The translations under genes were made by a program, and so were the position numbers. DNA of 64,000 bases, taken from Kitagawia praeruptora. Taxonomy: Eukaryota; Streptophyta; Magnoliopsida; Apiales; Apiaceae. The stretch covers positions 12,739,501 through 12,803,500 of the forward strand of contig CM075346.1 in assembly GCA_037693485.1 (NCBI GenBank). The letters are read 5' to 3'. The notes under the pieces were generated by a model. It did no database searches. It was not told the origin of the DNA and saw nothing but the letters and a program-made list of their open reading frames with translations. Positions 10,918 to 21,262 of this stretch are shown piece by piece. Within the stretch, counting starts at the first letter, position 1. Each line of letters opens with the position of its first letter.

Positions 10918-13030
10918 TCCACAAATGCTATTGCAAATAGCGTTCCTCCCCTCCCCCAACGTTATTTAAAGGAGCGTTCATCCTCCTTTCCCAGAAACGT
11001 ATCATTCCCCATCCCTTATCTCTCTCAACGCTACACGATTCAATATTTAAAAAAAACGCTAGACAATAGTGTATTTTTTTTTGCCAAAGACAATATAGTG
11101 TTTTAGTGTGATATTGGAGCCAAACTTTTAAGTTATGACCAATTACTCTAAAATTGTGATATTGGGGATCTTTTCTTCCTAAACCCTAGACCCTAACTTA
11201 TCCTAATTTTTAAATACTAACGCGTTTAAAAATAAGACTGTCGAATTCAATTTTTTAAATTTTATATGTATTCCCTTCGGATTTTAACAATTAGCTTTTG
11301 GGGTTCAACTATTCCATTTTGAATTTAAAATATATTTAGAAGAAAACAAAAAAAAACTAGATCATCCTAAATGCCACATGAAGTGGCGTTCTCCCCCAAA
11401 ATGAAAGGGTTAATTGACTAATACATAACTGAACTCGTGCCTAACTTGCAGTTGGGTAACTGAACTCAAAAAGCTTGCAGTCAACTCATCAAAGTAATTA
11501 AAACTTGCAATCGACTAACTACCGTTAACTCCATCTAACGTCCTTGACAAAAATCTGACATGGCATGCTAATGTGTTAAAATTATACACGTCATCTGCCG
11601 AGGTGGTTTGGTTCATTAAAAAAAATTCATTTTCTTTTCAATAATTAAAATCCTTCGTTCTTTATAATTTTGTTTCTTAAAATCGTTCTTTTCCACACAT
11701 TTAATCCCACCTCTATAGCTGCCGCCCACACAAATCCATTACTGTTCCTTTGCCACTCCTCTCCTCCTCTTTCATCCATCACTCGCCACTCCACCCAGCA
11801 CATCACCAACAACCGTCTCCGTCCACCCATACGCATACATCCCAACAACCCAGTCACCTCTTCTCTGTTCACCCATACACATACATCCAAACAACAAGAT
11901 ACGCTTCTACCGAAAGAAAGTCCCGACCAAATTTTTGCAAAATACGGAAAAACTCCTCTCAACTTCGACCAACCCAAGAACCCAGCAGAACAACAACCAT
12001 ATAATCTCGCAACCAGCAAGAAATAACAATAACCCTCAACATATAATTCGAATTTCACCATATAACTAAAAGCAATCACGACAAAAATCGAGACCCATCA
12101 AGGAAATCGAAACCCATTTCGGTTTCAACGCAAGTCACTAAAAATCGAAACCCATCAAGAGAATCGGAGCTTAAGAAGCTCGGGACCGGAATCAATGGCA
12201 GAGAAGAGCTCCGGCCGAGATTTTTTTTTTTTAAAGAGAAGAAAGAGAGCAGCGAAAGAGGGGAATAGAGAAGAAAAGATTGAGAAAAGAGATTTTAAGA
12301 GAGAGAGATTGAGATTCTGGAAAAATTTAAACCATGGGCTTTGATTCTGGGTGTGAGAGTGAGGGGGGATTGTTTATAAAAAAAATTAAATTAATCAAAG
12401 GTGTGAGAGCGAGGAATAAAAGGGCTTTGATTGGACTCCGGTAATTGCTCAAACGAAGCTTTTCCGGTGACAACAACGGTGGGAGGGGAGAGAGGCGGTG
12501 AGGCGAGAGAAAAGAGAGAGAGAAGAGACAGGGGAGGGAAAGATGTGAGAAAAAAAAAAAGTAAAAAAAGAAAAGAATTCTAAACTATTTATATTTAGGA
12601 AAATATAAGTAGTTTATGTGGCAGCTGATTTGTCAAATGTGAGGAGAGAGAAACGTCCATGTGGCTGCTTATGTGTACACAATTAACGGACCTCCGTTAA
12701 AAATCAACGAAAATTAACAGCGCTGCAAGTTATTTTGTGTTTAGTGATTTAATCGCAATAAAATATTAGTGTACTGACCCAATTGCAAGTTTTTTGAGTT
12801 CGATTACCCAACTGCAAGTTGAGCACGAGTTCAGTTATGAAATAGCCAATTAACCCCAAAATGAAATGGTGCCCTTTCCTCCCTTCTCCCAGAAACATTA
12901 TACGTTTTAGCATTTAAAAAAAACAAAACAAAACATTACACTTCATTGTGTCTTGAAGTAATATTAAGGGTCATGTTTTTGAATTGTATATTGGAAATCG
13001 TTTACTTCAAAATTGTGATAGAAAGGCAAC
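10918..13030. repeat. AGCGTTTT-family element, split by a Mutator-like insertion
   Basis: 10918-11165 resembles the core at 10057-10330, and 11175-11400 resembles the arm at 9880-10050. The continuation after the Mutator-like element (12857-13030) again matches 10130-10310. So 10918-11406 plus 12857-13030 forms further copies of the same inverted-repeat family, interrupted at 11406/12857. No gene seen. Confidence 0.6.
11407..12856. mobile_element. Mutator-like non-autonomous element
   Basis: The left end GGGTTAATTG and right end CAATTAACCC are inverted, and the arms stay similar for over 60 bases (both carry the phrase AACTGAACTCGTGC). Flanking copies of caaaatgaaa at 11397-11406 and 12857-12866 form a 9-10 bp target duplication, the length typical of Mutator elements. 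The interior (11640-12560) is less AT-rich, with pyrimidine-rich and GA-rich tracts and overlapping short open frames on both strands that I do not recognise. It may hold captured host sequence, but this is not shown. Confidence 0.85.
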
Positions 13031-13146
13031 ACGCCAAATAAAAGCCGCCTCTCTTTTATTTAGGCTTGTATTTGTTTTTGCTTCTGGTAAATGTTAGATT
13101 TAGTCAAAAAGAGATACCTAATTACACTAAACCAATCTTCCAACCG

Positions 13147-13156
13147 TTATATAATA
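13147..13156 (+). promoter_or_regulatory. Possible TATA box of gene 2
   Basis: TTATATAATA lies about 72-81 bases upstream of the gene 2 start codon, a plausible distance with a short leader. The region is AT-rich, so the match is weak evidence. Confidence 0.3.
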
Positions 13157-13227
13157 CTAATATAACTAGTGGTAGTCTACATAGATATACATTTAGCAAT
13201 CACAAGCAATGATGCCTGAGCAATACA

Positions 13228-16200
13228 ATGGATGTAACTACCATCATTATGTTCTTCTCCACTTTATCGTCTACTTTGATAAACTCGATAGCCGTTGACA
13301 CCATTAGAGGACAGCAAACCATCAGGGATGGTGACACCATCACATCAGCTGGTGGAGAATTTGAACTTGGATTTTTCAGCCCTGGTAGGTCTACCAACCG
13401 ATATGTGGGTATCTGGTACAAGAAAATATCCTACGGGACGGTTGTATGGGTTGCTAACAGGGATGCTCCTATTGGTAATTCGATAGGCGTCGTAAGGGTA
13501 AATCACAAGGGAATTACCTTGCAAACAGATGATGACATAATATGGTCAACAAATATGTCTATATCTGTAAAGAATCCTGTTGCACAGCTATTAGATTCAG
13601 GGAATTTGGTGTTAAGGGATGAAGATCATGATATCAACAATAAAGAAGATTTTATTTGGCAGAGTTTCTATTATCCTGGAGATAATTTGCTCCCTGGCAT
13701 GAAGCTCGGCTTAGACTTGGTAACCGGCCTAGACAGGTATATTACATCTTGGAAAAGTGTTGATGATCCCTCTCCAGGGATTTTCACTGACAGACTTGAT
13801 CCTAATGGTTTTCCGCAATTCTTTCTGTCAAAAGGTTCTGCCGCATGGGTCAGGACTGGACCATGGAATGGTCGCCAGTTCAGTTGCAATCCAAAGAGTA
13901 ATCCTAATGGAATATATTCAGACGAATTTGTTGTCAATGAGAAGGAAATCTATTATAAGTTTGATCTTATCAATGAAACTTCGGCTGTTATAAGGTACAT
14001 ATGGACTCCAAATGGAGAGTTAAAGATTCTTGCATGGAATTATCAAGAACAAATTTGGAGAGTTTATATGACCCTAAAGGTGGGTGACTGTGATCATTAT
14101 GGACTGTGTGGTTCTTATGGTATTTGCAACATGAACAGCTCACCAAGATGCGAATGTTTGAGAGGATTCGTTCCTAAATTTCCGGAGAAGTGGAGGCGAG
14201 TAGATTGGTCTAGTGGATGTGTTCGTGAAACAAAACTAGACTGCACAACAGAAACAGGGTTTTTGAAATATCCGGGAGTGAAGTTGCCAGACACACGGGA
14301 ATCATGGTATGACATGAGAGTTGACCTTGCAGAATGTGGGAGGATATGTCTAAAGAACTGCTCTTGTACTGCTTATGCGAATGCAGATATTAGAAGTGGT
14401 GGAAGCGGATGCATCTTATGGTTCAGTGATCTAATTGATATTAAAGGCTACTCAGAAGATGGACAAGACATTTATGTAAGAATGCCAGCATCTGAGTTAG
14501 ATAGCTTTAAGTTTCCAGGTATTGAAATTCTAAAACATTAAATCATGCGTGTCCTATAGAGATACTACCTCATATATTTTCCTTTTTGGAACATATGTTT
14601 TAGTTCTTCATTTGTGTCAATGCAGTTGATATCTGGAGATCCCGAACAAAGAGGCATACATGGATCACTATCATTCCCGTAGTACCAGCAGGAGTATTAG
14701 CTCTAATATTTTTCTATGTATTAAAGAAAAGAAAGCAGAAGAGAAAAGGTAAATTATTTACTGAAATAATATCTTTTATCTAGCAAAAGAAATTAGACTT
14801 AAAACAGAGAAGGTGCGATGATATGCAGAGCCTGCCTTTATAGTCTTGACATGGGAGAAAACTGAATGTCTAAAACGAAACTTATTAGTTATCACTGAAT
14901 GCCTTCATACTAACATAATTTAAACATCTGAAATATAATGCAAGCAATTTCAGTACTCATAATTGCACTATTTTACTTCAAACTTTGCAGAAAAATGGAA
15001 ATCAAGTTCAAAAAGTGTTGCCTTGAACAAAATGAAGCCTGAAGATTGGGAGTTTCCATTAGTTGACCTTAAAAGTATTGCAAATGCCACAGATAACTTC
15101 TCTCAAGACAACCAGCTTGGAGAGGGTGGCTTTGGACCTGTCTACAAGGTGATTTTACATGCAGCATGTGATTATTTACATATAGCAACTCCCTGCTAGG
15201 TTATTATACGTAACCAATTCATTATAACAAATAACATGGTCTTACTATATGGTTGAGAACAATTTTACACTGGCGTGCAATATGTGGAATCATCGTATGA
15301 TAATTTAAGAGATTACTTTCAGGGAATATTATACGATGGACAAGAGATAGCTGTCAAAAGGCTTTCAAAGAATTCTTCTCAAGGACTAGATGAATTCATA
15401 AACGAAGTTTCCTGTATTGCGAAACTCCAGCACAGAAATCTTGTGACACTTCTAGGCTGTTGCACAGAAAACGGAGAAAGGATTTTGATCTACGAATATA
15501 TGGCTAATAAAAGCTTAGATTCAGTCTTTTATGGTACGCCCTTGTCTACAAATGCTGGTTATAAATCACAAAATGTAAATGCTAATTAATATTAATTTTT
15601 GAGAATTTGTTAAGCTTGTGTCCACATAAAGACAACTTTGATTAACCAGATGAAAAATTTATAGATGACAAAGTGAGAAACTCAATGGACTGGACGAAAC
15701 GATACAACATAATAAATGGCATTGGTCGCGGACTTATGTATCTTCATCAAGATTCAAAGTTAAGAATCATCCATAGAGATCTCAAAGCCAGTAATATTTT
15801 ACTCGATAGTGATATGAATCCAAAGATTTCAGACTTTGGTATGGCAAGATGTTTTGAAGGAAGTCAAACGCAAGCGAATACATCAAGAATTGTAGGGACA
15901 TAGTAAGAAGTTTTAAGACTCTTCAGGTTATTGCTTCCTTTTTTTTTTCTGGACTAACAACTGATACCTCTATATTTGAACTCCTGCAGTGGTTACATGT
16001 CCCCTGAGTATGCTATTGATGGACTGTACTCTGTTAAATCCGATGTCTACAGCTTTGGTGTTTTACTTATAGAGATAGTGAGTGGAAAGAAAAACAGATT
16101 GTTCAGTCATCCTGATCACAGCTTAAATCTACTTGGCCATGTAAGTGTAAGCACGAATTTATCACAGTGCTTTTATGCTGGTTTACCCAATAATGACAAA

Positions 16201-16527
16201 CTAACGGCGAACTTCTAGGCATGGAAGAGTTATATCGAAGACAAGCTGTTAGGACTAATCGATGAGGTGATCTTGGAGTCAAGTCACCCAATGCAAGTGT
16301 TTCGAGTTATCCAGATTGGACTACTGTGCGTTCAAGAAGATCCTAACGACAGGCCAGTAATGTCCCAGGTAGTATTAATGTTAAGCAGTAAGATGACACT
16401 TCCCCAGCCTACAAAACCTGGTTTCTACATGGAGAGGAGACTGCGTGACACAAATCAATCATTGAACAAAGTCAATTTTTCATCAGGCAACCAGTTGACT
16501 ATTACCTCTATCCTACCTCGACCATAG
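13228..16527 (+). CDS. G-type lectin S-receptor-like Ser/Thr protein kinase (gene 2, intact)
   Basis: Predicted plasma-membrane receptor kinase of the S-domain (SD1-like) family. Exons: 13228-14518, 14626-14748, 14991-15148, 15323-15533, 15665-15902, 15990-16140, 16219-16527. All junctions are GT..AG and phases agree, giving 826 residues, usual for the family. Order: signal peptide (~1-22), bulb-type lectin (~23-150), S-locus glycoprotein region (~200-310), EGF-like cysteines (~285-340), PAN domain (~345-425), membrane span 443-463 followed by a basic stop-transfer run, kinase about 509-775, and a C-terminal tail typical of the family. Kinase residues are complete: GEGGFG, K536, HRDL with D633, DFG 651-653, and MSPEY. 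The HRD arginine makes it an RD kinase. Ligand and pathway are not deducible. The start is the only Met that gives a signal peptide. Confidence 0.93.
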
Positions 16528-17179
16528 TACGAGTCTTGTATCCTTGATAACTATTGATTCTTAATGTAGCAAGATAAAACAAGAGTCACGAGATTGACAG
16601 ATTGTGGATAGCAGATGATTATAGCCAGACTAGGAATGTTGGAGGGCAACTGATAAACCGGTCTATATCTTATTCTTTTTTAGCACGACAAACCTGTATC
16701 TATATTATCAGCCAACACATAGGTTTTCCGACAAATTACAGTCTTATAGTTGACAGCATCTGGCCATGTATTCTGTTCAATATTACATCATTTTTTGAGA
16801 TTAGAGTGTCAATTGTCTTCTTAATGAGGAGTGGCACACAAATCTATCATTCGAAAATTGTCTTCTTAATATACCTTGGCAGTTGGCACAATATAACTCC
16901 AGACCCTTCCCCATTATTTCACCTCATTCTACAAACCGACCCGGGCTCAGTTTTAGAAACAAGCAGCTGTGTTAGAATGAACCAATTTGAATGGTACACA
17001 TATTATATTGTACATATTATTCTTAACTTTTCCTCAGATAATCTCTTGACACGAAAATGCAGCATCACCAATCCTCTTCAAATCCACATCTCGACTATTA
17101 CCAACAGCAACTACCTTCACCCCCTCAACTTCAACTCCCTCAAAACATTCCCAAAACCCGAATCATCACACACAATCAC
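16528..17179. repeat. 3' flank of gene 2, paralogous to the flank of gene 1
   Basis: No functional gene seen. From about 16600 it matches 8150-8975 without the Stowaway MITE and the hAT remnant. A long open frame across 16602-17219 is fortuitous and has no recognisable domain. Confidence 0.75.
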
Positions 17180-17583
17180 TACACATCGCAAACGCAAGCA
17201 AATACATCAAGAATTGTAGGGACATAGTAAGAAGTTTTAAGACTCTTTAGGTGTTTTTTTAGCTAATCGATGAGGTGATCCTAGAGTCAAGTGACCAGAT
17301 GCAAGTGATCCGAGTTATAAAAATTAGACTACTGTGCGTTCAAGAAGATCAAATACACGGGGCACTTATGTCCCAAGTGGTTCTAATGTTGAGCAGTAAC
17401 ATGAAACTGCCTCATCCTAACAAACCTGGTATCTTCATGGAGAGAAGATTCCCCAAAATGGATGACTTATCAAGCAACCATAATTTTTCATCAGGCAACC
17501 AGTTGACTACCACTCATGAGATTGAGAAACTGAGCAGTGTCGAAGATCATCTCATGTACCAGCCTATCTATTATGCCTCTTGA
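17180..17583 (+). pseudogene. Kinase 3' fragment (exon 5 end plus exon 7, exon 6 deleted)
   Basis: Translation shows the end of exon 5 (ANTSRIVGT) and then the last kinase exon from IDEVILES through VQED and SSNMKLPHP to a degenerate tail at 17583. Exon 6, which carries the activation-segment end and MSPEY region, is absent. Several conserved residues differ from genes 1 and 2 (for example DRPVMSQ is HGALMSQ). It is a relic, shared with the shorter copy at 9308-9436. Confidence 0.8.
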
Positions 17584-17769
17584 AGGCGAGAGATCCATGT
17601 AAGCCGAATAAATAAATTTCTTGGAAATAACTTTACAGCAAAGTACAGATATGTACATTTACATAGCAAACAGCATTTATTTTGTCTAATTTTACACCAG
17701 CAACCACCACATAGTACAGCAGCAAGAACCTGCATAAGGGGCACAACACAACCCTCTAACAACATAATA

Positions 17770-17845
17770 TTGTTGGAGAGGGGATTCGATTCCCCAACCT
17801 CTTAAATGATGAGTTAGGTACTAACCGTTGGGCCAAAGGCTACAA
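17770..17845 (-). repeat. tRNA-like (SINE head) sequence
   Basis: On the minus strand an A-box-like TGGCCCAACGG (17825-17835) is followed about 42 bases later by a B-box-like GGAATCGAATCC (17782-17793), a spacing like that of tRNA genes and tRNA-derived SINEs. A full cloverleaf is not evident. A partial repeat of the head (ACTAACCGTTGG) recurs near 17868-17880. Confidence 0.4.
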
Positions 17846-18264
17846 TTTTATAGCTTAACGAGGTAGGTACTAACCGTTGGTCTAATTTTATAGCTTAATT
17901 GAACTTATTATTTTCATAATAAGAAACTCATGTTTCAGAACTTTTATCAGACTGTAACTGATATAGCAATTGAAGGGAGCAAGCTTAAGAGTCAAAAATG
18001 TCTGACTGGCAAGTGTTAGCTCTGACATAGCGTGACAAGAATGAGCCCAGATGGTGGTGAGTCGATAGCAACGGACATGCAAGTCACAATTTCACGTTGT
18101 TGATCCAGCATTCAAGAAATGGCGATCAAGAATCATGGAAGAAGCCAAACTTTAACCGTATTGGGCTAGGAAGCAGGGACACTTGGGTCACGTGCCAAGT
18201 CCCCTTATCGAATACTCGGACACACGTATCAATTTTATTTCCAGAAATTGTAGTTTCAAATCTA
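17846..18264. other. Intergenic, nothing recognised
   Basis: Apart from the partial repeat near 17868, no gene, RNA or repeat structure could be supported in this stretch. Confidence 0.5.
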
Positions 18265-18652
18265 GGCCATTGTTCCATGGAGAACCATCTTACGTGGAGA
18301 ATCGTGGAGAACCACTTAAAATGCATTAAAATTGTTTTATATATAAGGGCCCCGCAGGGGCATCTTCACAAAAAAGTATTATAATTCTATCCTCTATCTA
18401 TTTATAAAAAAAAATTACAAAAAAAAAATTTAATTTTTTTTCCAAAACATGATGACGTGGCAACATTTTTTAAAATTTTTAAATTTTTTTTTTAAAAATT
18501 TTCTTTTTTTGATGAATGGATAGAGGGTAGAATTATAAGACTTTTATGTGAAGGGGCCCCGCCAGGGACCTTATATAAAGGACAATTTTAATGTATTTTA
18601 AGTGATTCTCCACGGTTCTCCACGTAAGATGGTTCTCCATAGAGTGTTACTC
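18265..18652. mobile_element. Mutator-like MITE with long inverted repeats
   Basis: Arms sharing ATGGAGAACCATCTTACGTG (left from 18277, right as its reverse complement) extend about 130 bases inward. The sequence ttcaaatcta flanks both sides (18255-18264 and 18653-18662) as a 9-10 bp duplication. The centre is AT-rich and non-coding. The outermost ~12 bases of the arms are poorly matched. Confidence 0.82.
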
Positions 18653-18850
18653 TTCAAATCTATGTCAACAAAGTATTTTCACCAAATTAAGTATCCATGT
18701 CTATTAGTTAATAAGAAAGTATGATAGTCATATAATTTTTGCATAAATAAAAATTATTATTCTTGTATTTTTGTGTTTTAGATTATAAAATTATGCACTT
18801 GATTCATTTTTCATGCAATTTTTGATTCTGTTAATTGGTTTTAATATGTT

Positions 18851-19489
18851 GAGTTAATTGCGTTTTGCACTCTCCAACTTTCATTCAAAAATAAAACTAT
18901 ACAACCATTTTGTGAAATGCAATTTATTACCCTTAACTTTCAATATTGGATGCAATATGCACCCCTTTGACAAGTTTCCCTTAAAATTGTTTGTTACCTT
19001 TATTATTTGGAGGGGTAAAATTGGAATTTAAATAATAATATTAACAACTAAAATTTTATATTAATGCACTTTTTACATGAAAAATTATATTAAACAATTA
19101 ATATGAAATTTGTTTTTGTATTATCAATGCACTAAAATAATCATAACATTAAATAAATTTTAAAATATTTGTCAAGCGAAATTTATATTCACATAAATTT
19201 AATCATAATTAATCATAAATTATAATTTTTAAATTTATAAAAATTAATTTCAGTAAAATTTAAATCAATTAAAATTAATTAAAAAATTATAATTTAAAAT
19301 TCTAGCTTTTAGTCTAATATAGAAATTTTAACATTAATATTATTTAAATGATATGCTAAAATTCCAACTTTACCCCTCATAATGTTGCATCCAACTTTGA
19401 AAGTTAAGGGTAGTGAAATGCTTTTCCCAAAATGGTTGTGTAGTTTTGCTTTTGAATGAAAGTTGGAGGGTGCAAAACGTAATTAACTC
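18851..19489. mobile_element. Mutator-like MITE with GAGTTAATT ends
   Basis: A left arm from GAGTTAATTGCGTTTTGCAC and a right arm ending in its near reverse complement are flanked by a perfect 9-bp duplication taatatgtt (18842-18850 and 19490-19498). Arms are about 110 bases and the core is very AT-rich. The terminal GRGTTAATTG resembles the element at 11407-12856. No coding capacity. Confidence 0.88.
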
Positions 19490-19505
19490 TAATATGTTTA
19501 ACATG

Positions 19506-19508
<3 letters not shown>

Positions 19509-19566
<58 letters not shown>
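19509..19566. repeat. (TA)29 microsatellite
   Basis: An uninterrupted run of 29 TA units directly follows the right target duplication of the preceding MITE. It is likely polymorphic in length. Confidence 0.98.
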
Positions 19567-19569
<3 letters not shown>

Positions 19570-19576
19570 GAAAAAA

Positions 19577-19997
19577 GACCCCAATATCACAAATTTAAGT
19601 TAAATGGCCCTAAATATCACAACCTGAAAAGATGACCCCAAATATCACTTAAAAACCAAGTTGCGTCTAGCGTTTTGAGTTTTTTTTTTCCACAAAACGC
19701 TAGTGCATTTAGCGTTAGCTGTTAATTTTATTTTTCTTTCTATGCATACACGCTAGATAGATAAGCGTTTTACTTCTAAAAACCCAGTCTGAACTAGCGT
19801 CTTCAACCATAAAAAATAAAAAAAATGTAAAACAAAACTTAAGGTAGCGTTTTCAACCTAAAACGCGATACGATATAGCGTTTTTTGTAAAAATAAAAAA
19901 CGCTACTTTAAATTGTGTTATGAAGTGATATTTAGGACCAATGTTTTAAGTTGTGATATTTGGGACCATTTATTTTCAAATTGTGATAAATGGGGCC
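19577..19997. mobile_element. AGCGTTTT-family inverted-repeat element
   Basis: The ends are inverted: left GACCCCAATATCACAA, right reverse complement GGCCCCATTTATCACAA, each followed by two further CCAAATATCAC-type motifs. The core has at least six AGCGTTTT/AAAACGCT motifs. Shares motif content with 10057-10330 and 12857-13030. No target duplication was resolved. Confidence 0.7.
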
Positions 19998-20468
19998 AAT
20001 ACCCAAAAAAAAGTTTATTTATATATGATGTGTACCCCACGCTCGAATCTTCATATGATAATATTTGTCGAATTCTCATATCTCATACCACGCGCTCTCA
20101 CACTCCCTCACCCGTGTTCTTGCTTCTTAGGTATTGGGGATTTGGGGTACGATTTTGTTCTTTGGTTGATCTGTATTCGAATAAATTTTGTAGACAAATG
20201 GGCACTGCACCTCAGCCTACGTATCTTAAAAACCTCTGGAATTTACACGCAATGCACTAAAATTAGCCATAAAATTTACCAAGTATTTAAAATCGGAAAA
20301 TAAACAATAACCTATAAGTTAATAATTTATTCAAAATTTTCAATTTTCTAAAATATATAAGTATAATACCTGGTGAATGTATTGTAGTTTGAATTTTTTG
20401 TAGCATCTCAGTATGCCTTGGTTAAAACATCAACAACTATAATTAAATGTATTACTATTATAAATCAC
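19998..20468. other. Intergenic, nothing recognised
   Basis: Two overlapping short open frames near 19913-20303 show no recognisable domain. No repeat boundary was found. Confidence 0.45.
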
Positions 20469-20965
20469 TCTTTTTTTTTTTGACAAACAAGAAAATGCAT
20501 TAACTTGCATCAACTAAATCACAGCCAGGGCAAACTCCTGAACTGACACAATGGAAACAAATAAACGAGCTAACCAAATAGCCGCTTATGTTTACAGACT
20601 GTTTTACATCATGAATAACAATATTCTTCGAATTAAAAAAAGATTTGAGTGGTTTCCCGATCGATCAAGCCTGCACCAATCCTGGAACCAGTAATATCAC
20701 AAATGACCTTCACATACGCATCACCTGTAGTCCAATGCTCAGAAACACCCCAGCTATCTACATGCCGAAAACCAGCTATAGACATGCCGAAATTCCAATG
20801 ATCAGAAACACCCCAGCTATCTACATGCCGAAAACCAGCTATAGACATGCCGAAAGAGATAGATCTCAAAAGATGAACAAATATTAGTTGTGAAAAGTAA
20901 GCTCTTGCAATATCCGACATCAGCCCAAATCCAATGCCCGCATTATAGATCTCCCACAAAATCAC
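20469..20965 (-). mobile_element. Poly(A)-tailed retroposon-like remnant
   Basis: On the minus strand the sequence ends in a 3' A tract (T run at 20469-20480) after a phrase common at plant non-LTR element ends (AGTTAATGCATTTT). A minus-strand open frame at 20633-20965 has no domain I recognise. It could be a truncated LINE or a processed transcript. Confidence 0.35.
20738..20865. repeat. 63-bp tandem duplication
   Basis: Two adjacent copies with a 63-base period (starting about 20740 and 20803) contain CAGAAACACCCCAGCTATCT. They differ at very few positions. The period is a multiple of three and the duplication sits inside the open frame of the retroposon-like remnant. Confidence 0.9.
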
Positions 20966-21262
20966 ATAAAATCATTTTCAAAGTAACCAACAATAAAACC
21001 AATACAAGCAATAACCAAATCAACATAAATCAAACACACGCCAAAAGGCGAGACGAAACACACGTCAAAAGACGGGACATATGATAATATTTATATATTA
21101 CTCTTTTAAGTAAGTTGAAAAATGTTTTCTGGAGGTACAATTTAATAATCTGTAGTTCTCTTCAGGGGCGGATGCACACTGTGGCCAAAGGTGGTCGTGG
21201 CCCCCACAGCCTCTCAAAAGAAGGGGTAGTATACGTATATGTATGATTATAATTTACTAATA

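Noticed and set aside
11645..12079. Overlapping open frames on both strands inside the Mutator-like element as genes
   Set aside because: Low-complexity His/Thr/Pro-rich or Trp-rich translations without domains; likely a composition effect.
16602..17219. 205-codon open frame after gene 2
   Set aside because: It lies in a duplicated non-coding flank; the copy after gene 1 is broken by insertions, and no domain is recognisable.
19413..19598. Open frame through the (TA)29 run
   Set aside because: Ile/Tyr repeat is simply the microsatellite translated.
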